From an uncultured Isosphaeraceae bacterium (lineage in GTDB: Bacteria; Planctomycetota; Planctomycetia; Isosphaerales; Isosphaeraceae), in the NCBI GenBank assembly GCA_945957605.1, contig CAMFLR010000021.1, positions 58,814-122,813 of the forward strand: a DNA stretch of 64,000 bases. The letters are read 5' to 3'. Below the pieces are notes generated by a model. That model saw only the letters and a program-made list of their open reading frames with translations, was not told where the DNA came from and did not search any database. How positions within the stretch are numbered: position 1 is the first letter of the stretch; every line of letters starts with the position of its first letter. Position numbers and translations under genes: made by a program. This document shows positions 26,674 to 35,224 of the stretch, one piece after another.

Positions 26674-27450
26674 ATGAGTATCCGTCCGCTCTACTCGTTG
26701 ATTCGCAAGGACCTCGCCGTCTTTCTCACCGATCGACGCGCGGTAATCCTGTCCTTCGCCGCGCCTTTACTTCTGGCCGGTTTCTTCTCGTTCGCATTCG
26801 GCGTTTCAGACGGAGACGTCGGTCCAGCGGCGCGACTGCGCGACGCAATGTTTGCGCATGTTTTCGCGGGACTGGCGGTGCAATTCCTGTTGTTTTCATC
26901 GATCGAATCAGGCGTCGGACTCCTCCTGGAACGACAGAAAGGGCTCTGGCGACGACTTCAGGCCGCGCCGATCTCCAAGTTCACACTTCTTTCAGCGCGG
27001 GCCATCAGTTCAGGCCTCATTGCGCTGGTGATGCTTACCGTGCTGATCAACGCGGGAATCACATTCTTTGGGATCGAAGTGAAGGGGAGCATTGGCGGGT
27101 TGCTGCTGATCTCGTTGATCTACGCCACAACGACATCGAGCCTTGGACTTCTCATCGCCGCGCTCGGCAAAACGCCCCAGGCCGCGCGAAGTCTTTCGGT
27201 GCTCGGCGTGTTAATCATGGTGATGCTGGGCGGCGCGTGGATGCCTGCGAGTGGCTTTCCCGGCTGGCTTCAAACCGTTTCGGCCCTGATCCCCACGCGC
27301 TGGGCGATTGAAGGGTTCGACTCGGCGCTTTCACCAACCGGATCGTTCAGCGAAGTGTTGCCGCACGCAGCGCGGCTGGCCATGTTTACCGTGGCGTTCG
27401 CAGCGCTCGCCGTCTGGCGGTTTCGCTGGGATGAGTCCAACGCCGCCTGA
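26674..27450 (+). CDS. ABC-2 type transporter permease
   Basis: A 258-residue permease with about six membrane helices. The first is in AVILSFAAPLLLAGFFSFAF and later ones include LIALVMLTVLINAGITFFG, GGLLLISLIYATTTSSLGLL and SLSVLGVLIMVMLGGAWM. The PxxxxPxxW-like end (WLQTVSALIPTRWAIEGF) is characteristic of ABC-2 permeases. It pairs with the ATPase 3 nt upstream. The substrate is unknown: members export drugs, sodium, polysaccharides or peptides. It should assemble in the inner membrane as part of a heterodimeric or multimeric exporter. Confidence 0.88.
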   Translation: MSIRPLYSLIRKDLAVFLTDRRAVILSFAAPLLLAGFFSFAFGVSDGDVGPAARLRDAMFAHVFAGLAVQFLLFSSIESGVGLLLERQKGLWRRLQAAPISKFTLLSARAISSGLIALVMLTVLINAGITFFGIEVKGSIGGLLLISLIYATTTSSLGLLIAALGKTPQAARSLSVLGVLIMVMLGGAWMPASGFPGWLQTVSALIPTRWAIEGFDSALSPTGSFSEVLPHAARLAMFTVAFAALAVWRFRWDESNAA

Positions 27451-27547
27451 CAAACCCAGGCTGGCGGCTTGCATCCTGGACTCAGTCAGACGAAAATAAA
27501 ATCATCCAATCTTGCAAGTTCGGCGTTACCTCAGTCGGGAGCGGGTT

Positions 27548-29092
27548 ATGGCGCGGATGCTCCGAAGCCTCGCGGTGATGTGTTTTGTCGCCACGTTGGC
27601 TGTGGGCTTTGGCCTGAAGTCGTGGGCGTCGGCCGATGTGATTCTCGTTGCGTTTCAAGAACCCGACGCACCGAAGAAGTCCGACAACGCCAAGACGAAG
27701 CCCAAATCGGCGATCAAGAACAAGGCCGCCACAACCACAGGCAAGAAAAAGGGTAACGCCAAGGCTACGATGCCCGCCGAGACCGATACGACTACTCCCG
27801 CCGCTGCCGCCAGTGCTGATGGCCTGAAGTTCTCGCGAGACATTGCGCCGATTCTGGTCGCGAACTGCGGCCGCTGCCACAACGCGACACATCGTAGTGG
27901 CTTCAATCTCACGAGCTTCGAGGGATTGATGAAGGGCGGCAAGACGGGCGCGGCGGTTGTCGCCAGTAAGCCTGAGGAAAGCCTGCTCGTCCAAAAAATC
28001 AAAGCCGAGCCCGATGCAGGTCCCAAAATGCCGCCGGGACAGGCCCAATTGGCCGACTCAGCAATTGCCAAGATCGAACAATGGGTGAAGGAAGGCTCAC
28101 GGCTCGACGCTGGCGTTGACCCTGCCGCACCGATGGCTAAGTATGCCCCGACGGCCGACGACACCCGTAAGGCCGAACTCGCCAAGATGAGCCCGGACGA
28201 ACGCGACAAGAAGACCGAAGCCGCAGGTTTGGATCGTCTCCGCAAAGCCGATCCTAAAGCCGCGCCCGAAATGACGAAGAGCGCGCACTTCATGCTTTTC
28301 GCCGAGATGCCCAAGGAACGCGCGACGAATCTGCTCAAGACGATGGAATCAGAATTCACGCTGGTGAATCGGCTTCTCGGCAACGGTCGCAATCCCGCGC
28401 TTAACTTCCCGGAAAAGATCAGCCTTTACGTGTTCAAAGAGCGTCGCGGATTCACCGAGTTCGTACGAACGGTTGAGAACCAGGAAGTCGACGAGTCGGA
28501 AATGGCGCGAGCGAAGCTCAACGTTGCCGAGTCGCCGTACCTGATCTCCTTCGACCCGCTCAACGGCGGTCCCGAAGCGGCTGAACCGAAGTCGACCGGT
28601 AAGGGATCGTCGAAGAAGGCACGCACGAAGAAGGCTGCGACCGAAGAAGCGTTTACCGGCCCCGAGCGAAGCGTTGCCGGGCTCTTGACCGAGCAACTGG
28701 CGGCGGGCGCGCTCGCGAACGGTGGTAAGGCCCCACGCTGGCTGACGTCGGGCGTGGGAGCTCTGATCGCCTCGAAGATCGAACCGCGCAGCCCGTACTA
28801 CAAGCGCATCCGCGCCGAGGCGGCGGATATTGCTTCGCAAGGTTGGGTTTCAAAGGCACAGGAAGCGCTCGGCAACCAGACGAAGCCGGAAAGTGTGCGG
28901 GCCGTCGGGTTTGCTGTCGGCGACTTCTTGCTCTCGAACGACGCCAGCGCGTTTTCGATGTTCGTGCAAAAGATGCAAGAGGGCGAGGCGAAGCTGGACG
29001 AAGCGATTCAGCAATGCCTGAACGGAACGCGTGAATCGTTCCTCAACGTGACGGGTGAATTCGTCGCCTCACGCTACGGCTCGGGACGGTGA
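27548..29092 (+). CDS. c-type heme protein fused to a degenerate gluzincin-like domain
   Basis: A 514-residue exported protein. The signal peptide includes LAVMCFVATLAVGFGLKSWA. A low-complexity Lys/Ala/Thr linker follows. The heme domain (about residues 95-175) has PILVANCGRCHNATHRSG with CxxCH, as in planctomycete-type cytochrome c domains. The second half (about 240-510) starts AHFMLFAEMPKERATNLLKT and resembles peptidase-like domains of the DUF1570 type. In those, HExxH and W..EG..A should appear; here the equivalent is LLTEQLAAG then APRWLTSGVGALIAS, so both His and the second Glu are lost. I infer a catalytically dead, structural or binding role. GGGAGC precedes ATG 27548. Confidence 0.75.
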   Translation: MARMLRSLAVMCFVATLAVGFGLKSWASADVILVAFQEPDAPKKSDNAKTKPKSAIKNKAATTTGKKKGNAKATMPAETDTTTPAAAASADGLKFSRDIAPILVANCGRCHNATHRSGFNLTSFEGLMKGGKTGAAVVASKPEESLLVQKIKAEPDAGPKMPPGQAQLADSAIAKIEQWVKEGSRLDAGVDPAAPMAKYAPTADDTRKAELAKMSPDERDKKTEAAGLDRLRKADPKAAPEMTKSAHFMLFAEMPKERATNLLKTMESEFTLVNRLLGNGRNPALNFPEKISLYVFKERRGFTEFVRTVENQEVDESEMARAKLNVAESPYLISFDPLNGGPEAAEPKSTGKGSSKKARTKKAATEEAFTGPERSVAGLLTEQLAAGALANGGKAPRWLTSGVGALIASKIEPRSPYYKRIRAEAADIASQGWVSKAQEALGNQTKPESVRAVGFAVGDFLLSNDASAFSMFVQKMQEGEAKLDEAIQQCLNGTRESFLNVTGEFVASRYGSGR

Positions 29093-29100
29093 ACAAATCA

Positions 29101-29457
29101 ATGAGCGAACATGAAAATCAAGCGACGGCCGAAGACTATTTTGTTTCCTCGGGCGGCGGGTCGAAGCACAGCATTTTCCCCGGCGTTGATATTCTGACCA
29201 ACGCCGGCAAAGGGATCATGCTTTCGCTCGTGACATTCGAGCCCAATTCCGTCGTTCCCGACCACTCGCACTACCACGAGCAGATGGGAATGATGATCTC
29301 GGGCCGGCTCGAATTCACAGTCGGCGGGATCACCAAAATTCTCGGCCCCGGCGACATCTGGCGGATCCCCGGCGGGGTTGTGCACAAGGTGATCGCCCTC
29401 GACGAACCCGCGGTCGCGCTGGATGTCTTCAATCCGGTTCGGGACGACTATCGCTAG
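29101..29457 (+). CDS. small cupin-domain protein
   Basis: A 118-residue single cupin. The two histidine-rich cupin motifs are VVPDHSHYHEQMGMMISGRLEF and WRIPGGVVHKVIALDEP, with His-x-His and Glu able to bind one metal ion. Such proteins are dioxygenases, isomerases or sensors; the substrate cannot be predicted. Start ATG 29101 is used; a GTG at 29089 overlaps the previous stop, so the two genes could be translated together. It lies in a same-strand run with the heme protein and the ribokinase-like gene, with the repeat at 29481-29555 between it and the latter. Confidence 0.82.
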   Translation: MSEHENQATAEDYFVSSGGGSKHSIFPGVDILTNAGKGIMLSLVTFEPNSVVPDHSHYHEQMGMMISGRLEFTVGGITKILGPGDIWRIPGGVVHKVIALDEPAVALDVFNPVRDDYR

Positions 29458-29480
29458 AGCACACCGATGGCTAAAGACTT

Positions 29481-29555
29481 GGGTGCCACTGGCTATGCCA
29501 GTGCTCCTGAGTGCAAACGCGAAAATGAAGAGCACTGGCAAAGCCAGTGGCACCC
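29481..29555. repeat. palindromic dispersed repeat, two inverted 25-bp arms
   Basis: The 25-bp arm 29481-29505 begins GGGTGCCACTGGC and is repeated inversely at 29531-29555 with one mismatch; the spacer is 25 nt. Each arm is itself nearly palindromic (CACTGGC/GCCAGTG). The whole can form a large hairpin or cruciform. Related copies are at 51672-51745 and 30620-30639. The element sits between the cupin and ribokinase genes. Confidence 0.75.
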
Positions 29556-29618
29556 TCGACAACTCCATTCAGTGGTCGTGCGAAAACAGGAAATTGCACG
29601 CAAGGACTCGGCGGCATC

Positions 29619-30539
29619 ATGGCACGAATCGTCGTCGTGGGTGCGAGCCTGACGGACATGAACCTGAGGCTCGCGCGGCTGCCCAGGCCCGGCGAAACCT
29701 TGCTCGGCGGCACGTTTTTCAACGCGCCCGGCGGCAAAGGTGCAAACCAGGCCGTGGCGGCAAGCCGTGCCGGTGGACAGGTCACCTTTCTGACCGCCTT
29801 CGGCGACGATGATATCGGCCGGTCGATTCGTGCACACGACGAAGCCGAAGGGATCGACTTACGCTACGCCAAAACCGTTTCGGGTGCATCGACCGGAGTA
29901 GCGCTGATCTTGGTCGGCGATGACGGCGAAAATCTCATCGGCGTGGCGATGGGAGCGAACGGCTTGCTTACGTCTGAATATATACAACAATTACCCGACG
30001 AGGTCTTCACGCCAGGCGGCGTGCTGCTCGTTAGCCTCGAAGTTCCCATCGACGTGAGCGAAGCCGCGATCCGTCGAGGCCATGCGGGCGGAATGGTAGT
30101 GGTCGTGAACCCTGCGCCTGCCGATTCGCGATTGGTCGAACGCGGACTCATGCCGCTGATCGACGTGCTGACACCCAACGAGTCAGAAGCTGCTGAACTG
30201 ACTGGTGGTGATGCCAGTGATCCGCGAGAACTGGCGGAACGAGTTCGGGGGCTTGGCACGAAATCGGTGGTGCTGACTCTGGGCGGGCAGGGGTGTCTGG
30301 TTGTCAACAAAGCCGGTGCGACGCCGATTCCTGCAAGGCGGGTGGAAGTTGTCGATACAGTCGGCGCTGGCGATGCTTTCAACGCCGCGTTAGCAGTGGC
30401 ATTGGCTGAGGGGCGTTCGCTCGTTGAAGCCGCGACGTGGGCCTCTTCGGCCGCGGCGATTGCTGTCACGAAGCCCGGAGCGCAGGGCGCATTGCCGACT
30501 CGCGCTCAAATTGATTCACTCGCGCAACAGTTGACATGA
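29619..30539 (+). CDS. rbsK: ribokinase-family carbohydrate kinase
   Basis: A 306-residue PfkB-family kinase, most like ribokinase, which makes ribose-5-phosphate from ribose and ATP. It starts MARIVVVGASLTDMNLR and has the N-terminal PfkB signature PGGKGANQAVAASRAGGQV. The second PfkB signature, VDTVGAGDAFNAALAVALAE, contains the catalytic Asp and the anion hole. A single Met start at 29619 has AAGGA upstream at a long spacing. The substrate could be another pentose or nucleoside. It is the last of the run from the DUF1080 and ABC genes, separated from the cupin by a repeat. Confidence 0.88.
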   Translation: MARIVVVGASLTDMNLRLARLPRPGETLLGGTFFNAPGGKGANQAVAASRAGGQVTFLTAFGDDDIGRSIRAHDEAEGIDLRYAKTVSGASTGVALILVGDDGENLIGVAMGANGLLTSEYIQQLPDEVFTPGGVLLVSLEVPIDVSEAAIRRGHAGGMVVVVNPAPADSRLVERGLMPLIDVLTPNESEAAELTGGDASDPRELAERVRGLGTKSVVLTLGGQGCLVVNKAGATPIPARRVEVVDTVGAGDAFNAALAVALAEGRSLVEAATWASSAAAIAVTKPGAQGALPTRAQIDSLAQQLT

Positions 30540-30619
30540 ATGGGAAGTTGACGAATGAGTTTTGGCTCATAACGAGTTCCAACGTGATAACCTTAGTCCG
30601 CGTTGAATCAGGCTTTTCT

Positions 30620-30639
30620 GGGTACCACCAGTGGCACCC
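30620..30639. repeat. short remnant of the GGGTGCCAC repeat
   Basis: GGGTACCAC (30620-30628) and GTGGCACCC (30631-30639) pair with one mismatch and a 2-nt loop. It shares its outer arm with the element at 29481-29555, about 1.1 kb away, and may be a shortened copy. Confidence 0.45.
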
Positions 30640-30697
30640 GACGGTGTGATTTCGACCACCGACCCGAAATCCCTCATGAGTCTTTAAGGATTGCAGT

Positions 30698-31126
30698 GTG
30701 AAGGCGGTTTACACGATTGGCCAATTAAGCGAGATCGAGGTCGCAGGAAATGATGTCGAGTTGACTGCTTTCGCCCTCTGCCTCACGCATGAATCGGCCG
30801 ACATTGATTGCGAAATCGTTCCCGATCCTTCACCCTATTCTGACTGCGCTCGCAAGATTCGTGTCGTGGCTCATGCTGGTGAAAAGGTTCGATTCGCGGT
30901 GGATCGCAATCGCAACATCATCGTTTCGGGCGACGCGGCCCAACTCCAAATGCTCGCAAAAACTGTAGAAAGTTTTGCCCAAGATTCTAAAGAGGGCGAA
31001 CATATTCACGTCGATTATCTAGGCGAACAACATTGGGTTCATCACGATTCCATTTCCGTGGTGTTCCTCCATCATGGGAATCGGCTTGAATGCGAAATCA
31101 ATAGCTCAGATGTCTCTGCTCGTTAG
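30698..31126 (+). CDS. small unknown protein (weak Imm32-like resemblance)
   Basis: A 142-residue protein starting at GTG 30698, with AAGGA 7 nt upstream. It has no signal or membrane segment. The middle has NIIVSGDAAQLQMLAKTVES, followed by GEHIHVDYLGEQHWVHHDS. The order of SGD, a leucine-rich helix and HIHVD recalls small bacterial immunity proteins of the Imm32 type, but the match is loose. No toxin gene adjoins it. Its lower GC and isolated position suggest acquisition. I leave the function open. Confidence 0.5.
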   Translation: MKAVYTIGQLSEIEVAGNDVELTAFALCLTHESADIDCEIVPDPSPYSDCARKIRVVAHAGEKVRFAVDRNRNIIVSGDAAQLQMLAKTVESFAQDSKEGEHIHVDYLGEQHWVHHDSISVVFLHHGNRLECEINSSDVSAR

Positions 31127-31362
31127 ACGTTGCTTTTGTGTATGAAAAGTCGAATCAAGAATATTGTATTGGTTAAAGGATGATTGTTGCGGGCTCGGAG
31201 TATTGATTCGTAAGAGCAGTTCTAAATAACGATCTTCGTCCCGACGTCGTGATCTTTTCCACAACGCCGGGACGAGTTGCGAATCTTGCGGAGACGAACA
31301 AGGCCGCCTTCGCTAGTCTTGTATTTCCGATCTCAAGACGAGCAATCGAAGCCGTGGTCGCC

Positions 31363-31815
31363 TCACTCATCCCGCGCAGGATGCTGCTCTCGACTAATCA
31401 TCTCATAGCCTTCAAGCCACACACGGGCGCGAGGCAAATCCTCGCGACGAACCCAAACACGCGGCAACGCGCCGATACCACCGAGCGATTCACTCGATTC
31501 GTGCGTATCGGCGATCGCCGGAATGCCGATCTTCGTCAACTCGTCGGAGAGGAAATGCGCCTGCATGCGATCTTCGGCGCGGTAGCATTCCACGATCTCG
31601 ACGTCTGGCCCCCAGATTTCGCCTGCTGGCGTCGTCTCGGCGACAACACCAGCGACGCCGAGCGATTCCTCGGTTACAGGCGGTTCGGCGATCGGTGCAG
31701 CTTCGTCCGCGCGGACGAAGCTTGGATCTTCGGTACCGTCGGCCGAGGTGCCGCACTGCCAGCAAATCTCGAATGAGGCATCAACCTTGGAGTGACACTT
31801 GGGACACGTCCACAT
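31363..31815 (-). CDS. zinc-ribbon protein with DUF2007-like domain
   Basis: A 150-residue protein. It begins MWTCPKCHSKVDASFEICWQCG, a four-Cys zinc ribbon. After an acidic linker the C-terminal part (about 80-145) is DUF2007-like: VEIVECYRAEDRMQAHFLSD, then GIPAIADTH and RVWVRREDLPRARVWLEGY. DUF2007 is a small ferredoxin-like domain of unknown role, thought to be regulatory. ATG 31815 is chosen at the start of the ribbon; the longer frame reads into the HemQ gene. It lies 40 nt after the HemQ stop on the same strand and probably shares its transcript. Confidence 0.75.
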   Translation of the reverse strand: MWTCPKCHSKVDASFEICWQCGTSADGTEDPSFVRADEAAPIAEPPVTEESLGVAGVVAETTPAGEIWGPDVEIVECYRAEDRMQAHFLSDELTKIGIPAIADTHESSESLGGIGALPRVWVRREDLPRARVWLEGYEMISREQHPARDE

Positions 31816-31855
31816 GGCGTTGTTTCCTTGAGATCGTTTCGTCGAGGCGTTTGAG

Positions 31856-32758
31856 TCAAAGCCTAAGCGCGGCAATCACCTCGGCCGGCGGCAAGATCAT
31901 GCCGACGTAAAAGTCGCCGAAAAGCGCATACTTCGCCGAGCTTTCGTCGAACCGCATCGTGTACACGATGTCCTTCAAGTAGGACGGGTTGCGTGACCAG
32001 AGCGTGACACCCCACTCCCAGTCATCGAGACCGGTTGAAGCGGTAATCACCTGCGTCACCTTACCAGCGAACTTCATGCCGCTCTTGCCGTGCTGGCTCA
32101 TCAACTCCGCGCGGGTCTCGAACGGCAGCAAATACCAGTTCTGGTCGCCTTCGCGCATCTTGCTCATCGGATAGAAGCATACGCACGGCCAGTCGGGAAA
32201 CTCGGGATACATCCGCTGCTTGTTCATCGGCCCAAGGCGCTGTTCGTAAGCATTGATCTTCGTCTTGAAAGTCGGGCTTTCGGGATCCGTCCCTTCGCGC
32301 TTGAGAATCTCGCCGTATTGAGCAACGTCGGGAACATATTCGGAAATCTCGGTAATCGAGTAGAACGAATATGTCGGAATGAGCGCGGGACCGAGAGCCC
32401 TCGCGGCGACGTTCATTTCGATCGCGTTCAGCGCACGAAGATCGGGGCCGGCGGCCATGAAGCCGAAATCGGCCTTGTGACCGGGGACGAGGAACGACTG
32501 GAACTGTTCGACACCTTCGCTTTTCGCAAGGGCGGCGGCGAGTTCGTGTCGTCCTTTTTCGCGCGTGGCGTCGTCGATGCGAGAGAGGATGTCGCGATCG
32601 ACGCGGTAATAGACGTGCAAAAAGTGCCAGCCGCTTTCCGGAACGAGCGTCGCGGGAGCGAGATGCGACATCGGTCGTTGCGCGTGCTGGGGCGGCCCAC
32701 CGGCCGCACTGGTGTGAGAATGAGTCGACTCGGTCGGCCTTGCGGTCCCTTCGGACAT
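31856..32758 (-). CDS. hemQ: hydrogen peroxide-dependent heme synthase (HemQ)
   Basis: A 300-residue chlorite dismutase-fold protein of the HemQ type, which decarboxylates coproheme to heme b in the coproporphyrin-dependent pathway. Residues from about 180 on include RMYPEFPDWPCVCFYPMSK, with the conserved Tyr and Pro, and the proximal heme ligand in ELMSQHGKSG. The characteristic end is STGLDDWEWGVTLWS followed by MRFDESSAKYALFGDFYVG. The first 40 residues are a variable, His-rich tail (SHTSAAGGPPQHAQRPMSH). GGAGC lies about 10 nt before ATG 32758. The DUF2007 gene is downstream, and the divergent cyclase gene starts 159 nt away. Confidence 0.9.
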   Translation of the reverse strand: MSEGTARPTESTHSHTSAAGGPPQHAQRPMSHLAPATLVPESGWHFLHVYYRVDRDILSRIDDATREKGRHELAAALAKSEGVEQFQSFLVPGHKADFGFMAAGPDLRALNAIEMNVAARALGPALIPTYSFYSITEISEYVPDVAQYGEILKREGTDPESPTFKTKINAYEQRLGPMNKQRMYPEFPDWPCVCFYPMSKMREGDQNWYLLPFETRAELMSQHGKSGMKFAGKVTQVITASTGLDDWEWGVTLWSRNPSYLKDIVYTMRFDESSAKYALFGDFYVGMILPPAEVIAALRL

Positions 32759-32917
32759 CTTCTTTCGCTCCGTTTGGCTGCGTGATTCAGACAGGCCTGA
32801 TTTTACGGCGAACGGACGGAACACGGCAAGCGGGAGGGCTCGTTGCGGGGCGCTCGGCACGCCCCTAGAATGACGGTCCGTCATGCGAATTCGACACGTT
32901 TTCCAGGGGGACGCGCG

Positions 32918-33946
32918 ATGAGACTCAAGCGTTGGACGCTGCTGGTTTTAAGCTTCTCCGTGCTCGCAGTCGCACTGCCGATCGGTGCGCAGGGGACGAA
33001 AACCGGCTGGGTGAAAGGGAAGGGGTGGGGCTGGATCTGGGGCAAGGAAGACGAGGTTGGCAGCCTGAACGCGATGACCGAGGCGACCAAAGCCGAGGCG
33101 CTCGCGAGCATCAAGAAAGGCGAGACATTCGACCTCGGTCTCACCTACAGCCGCCGCTCGTTCAAATGGCCGGGCCATAATCCCGGTGAAATCATCACCT
33201 TCCGCTCTCCCGATGGCATCGATCGCATGGGCGATCCCGATGCGCCTCCTCGCGCGAGCAATCCGGATCGCGTCCTCTGGCATTCCGAAGCGCTTTTCAT
33301 CAGTGACAACGTGGCGACACAAATCGACGGTCTCGCCCACATCACTGCGGGTGAAGATTATCACTGGTACAACGGCTACAAGGAAGCCGAATGGGGCGGC
33401 GACTTCGGTCCACGAAAGTGCGACGCGTCAACAATTCCGCCGATCATCGCACGCGGCGTGCTGATCGACGTTGCCGCGTTCAAAGGTGTCGACGCCCTCC
33501 CTGGGCACACGGCAATTTCGGCCGACGATCTCAAGGCGACGTTGAAGGCTCAAGGGACTGAGCTTCGCGTGGGCGACGTTGTTCTGATTCGCACAGGCAC
33601 CGCCCGTTATTGGGGAACCGACGGCGCGGATCACGCCAAGATCGGCGAGCACGATAGCGCGGGAATCACGCTCGAAGCGGCGAAATGGCTCGTCGAAGAT
33701 CAGGGGGCGATCATGGTCGCTTCCGACACGAGCGGTCTCGAAGTCAATCCGGCCGCGCCTGGATCTGGCAGCGGAATTCCTGTGCACAAATACCTGCTCG
33801 TCGACCAAGGGGTACATATCGGCGAATTCCACAATTGTGAGCCGTTGAGCCAGGCAAAGGCTTACACGTTTTGTTACATCGCGACGACGAACAAGATCAA
33901 GGGAACTGCCGCCGGCTTCGCACTCCGGCCAATTGCGGTTCGATAG
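32918..33946 (+). CDS. exported cyclase-family (kynurenine formamidase-like) hydrolase
   Basis: A 342-residue exported member of the cyclase superfamily (metal-dependent hydrolases related to kynurenine formamidase). A signal peptide (WTLLVLSFSVLAVALPIGAQ) begins the protein. The metal-binding motif appears as VATQIDGLAHITAGEDYHWY, in the longer-branch form in which the first His of HxGTHxD is replaced. GVLIDVAAFKGVDALP and GDVVLIRTGTARYWG follow. The substrate is unknown; other members hydrolyse N-formylkynurenine, isatin or cyclic amides. The AGGGGGA 7 nt upstream decides ATG 32918. It stands alone before cysK. Confidence 0.82.
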   Translation: MRLKRWTLLVLSFSVLAVALPIGAQGTKTGWVKGKGWGWIWGKEDEVGSLNAMTEATKAEALASIKKGETFDLGLTYSRRSFKWPGHNPGEIITFRSPDGIDRMGDPDAPPRASNPDRVLWHSEALFISDNVATQIDGLAHITAGEDYHWYNGYKEAEWGGDFGPRKCDASTIPPIIARGVLIDVAAFKGVDALPGHTAISADDLKATLKAQGTELRVGDVVLIRTGTARYWGTDGADHAKIGEHDSAGITLEAAKWLVEDQGAIMVASDTSGLEVNPAAPGSGSGIPVHKYLLVDQGVHIGEFHNCEPLSQAKAYTFCYIATTNKIKGTAAGFALRPIAVR

Positions 33947-34161
33947 CATGGAGTTACGCGATCCACCGAATTTCCTGCGATGAATTCGGTGGATTGACCG
34001 CTCGATGCAGCGCGAGCCGATGTGGTTGTCAAGTCACCGCCGACGTCGGCGACCTTGTTGGCATCGAACGGTTCCGCTATGATCCGGGCGGATTAATGGA
34101 GAATCGGCGCAAACATTTCGTGCATTTGCGGTTCGTTGCCTAGAACCAGGGAGAATTCCGG

Positions 34162-35130
34162 ATGTCGAATGCGGCTGTCGGGCGAGGGCGGATTTACGAC
34201 AATATCACGCAGACGATCGGCAACACGCCGCTCATCCGATTGAACCGCGTGACAGACGGCTGCACCGCGCAGGTTGTTGCCAAGCTCGAAAACTTCAATC
34301 CCCTGTGGTCGGTCAAGGATCGTATTGGCGTTGCGATGATTGAGGCGGCAGAAGAAGCCGGACTCATCAATGCCGACTCCGTCATCATCGAACCGACGAG
34401 CGGTAACACCGGTATCGCCCTCGCATTCACCTGTGCTTCGCGTGGCTATCGCCTGATGGTGACGATGCCTGAGAGCATGAGCCTCGAACGCCGCCGCTTG
34501 CTCAAGGCCCTTGGCGCCGAGATCGTTCTGACTCCGGCTTCCGAAGGGATGCCGGGCGCGGTGCGCCGGGCCGAAGAGATCGCCAAGACTACGCCGAATA
34601 GCTTCATTCCCCAGCAGTTCAAGAATCCCGCGAACCCGGCGATTCACCGCCGCACCACCGCGGTGGAAATCTGGAACGACACGGCCGGGAAGATTGATAT
34701 CCTCGTCGCTGGCGTCGGCACGGGTGGAACGATCACCGGCTGCGGCGAAGTGCTCAAGCAGCACAACCCGAACATCAAGGTGATTGCAGTTGAGCCGGTG
34801 AATTCGCCCGTCATCACCCAGCTTCGCGAAGGCAAGCCGCTCAAGCCGGGCCCGCACAAGATTCAGGGCGTTGGCGCGGGATTCATTCCCGACAACCTCA
34901 ACACCGAAATCATCGACGAGGTGATTCAGGTCAAGGACGAAGAGTCGTTCGAGATGTCGCGCAAGCTCGCGCAGCAGGAAGGGATGCTTTGCGGCATTTC
35001 GTGCGGTGCAGCAGCTCACGCGGCGGTCAACGTCGTGGCGAAGCGGCCCGAAAACGCCGGCAAGCTGATCGTCGTGATCATGCCCGACCTTGGCGAACGC
35101 TACCTGTCGACGCCGCTCTTCCCCGAGTAA
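34162..35130 (+). CDS. cysK: cysteine synthase A (O-acetylserine sulfhydrylase)
   Basis: A 322-residue PLP enzyme that makes cysteine from O-acetylserine and sulfide. The N-terminal IGNTPLIRLNRV and the PLP lysine in NPLWSVKDRIGVAMIE are typical (SxKDR). The phosphate-binding and substrate loop is EPTSGNTGIALAF, and GVGTGGTITGCGEVLK and ISCGAAAHAAV follow. It is cytosolic and normally a dimer. The gene is followed after 94 nt by a JAMM peptidase gene on the same strand, which may reflect a sulfur-carrier route to cysteine. CysM-like enzymes share these motifs, so sulfide or a thiocarboxylated carrier could be the sulfur donor. Confidence 0.93.
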   Translation: MSNAAVGRGRIYDNITQTIGNTPLIRLNRVTDGCTAQVVAKLENFNPLWSVKDRIGVAMIEAAEEAGLINADSVIIEPTSGNTGIALAFTCASRGYRLMVTMPESMSLERRRLLKALGAEIVLTPASEGMPGAVRRAEEIAKTTPNSFIPQQFKNPANPAIHRRTTAVEIWNDTAGKIDILVAGVGTGGTITGCGEVLKQHNPNIKVIAVEPVNSPVITQLREGKPLKPGPHKIQGVGAGFIPDNLNTEIIDEVIQVKDEESFEMSRKLAQQEGMLCGISCGAAAHAAVNVVAKRPENAGKLIVVIMPDLGERYLSTPLFPE

Positions 35131-35224
35131 TCGGAAATCGGCGATTCCTGGGTTTGCGCCTCCGATACTCATTTGCGAAAATGGGTGCTTCGGGGGCGTT
35201 TGTTGTTATGCGCGGGGAATATCG

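Noticed and set aside
34093..35172. 359-codon ORF opposite cysK
   Set aside because: It mirrors an unambiguous CysK; no family match.
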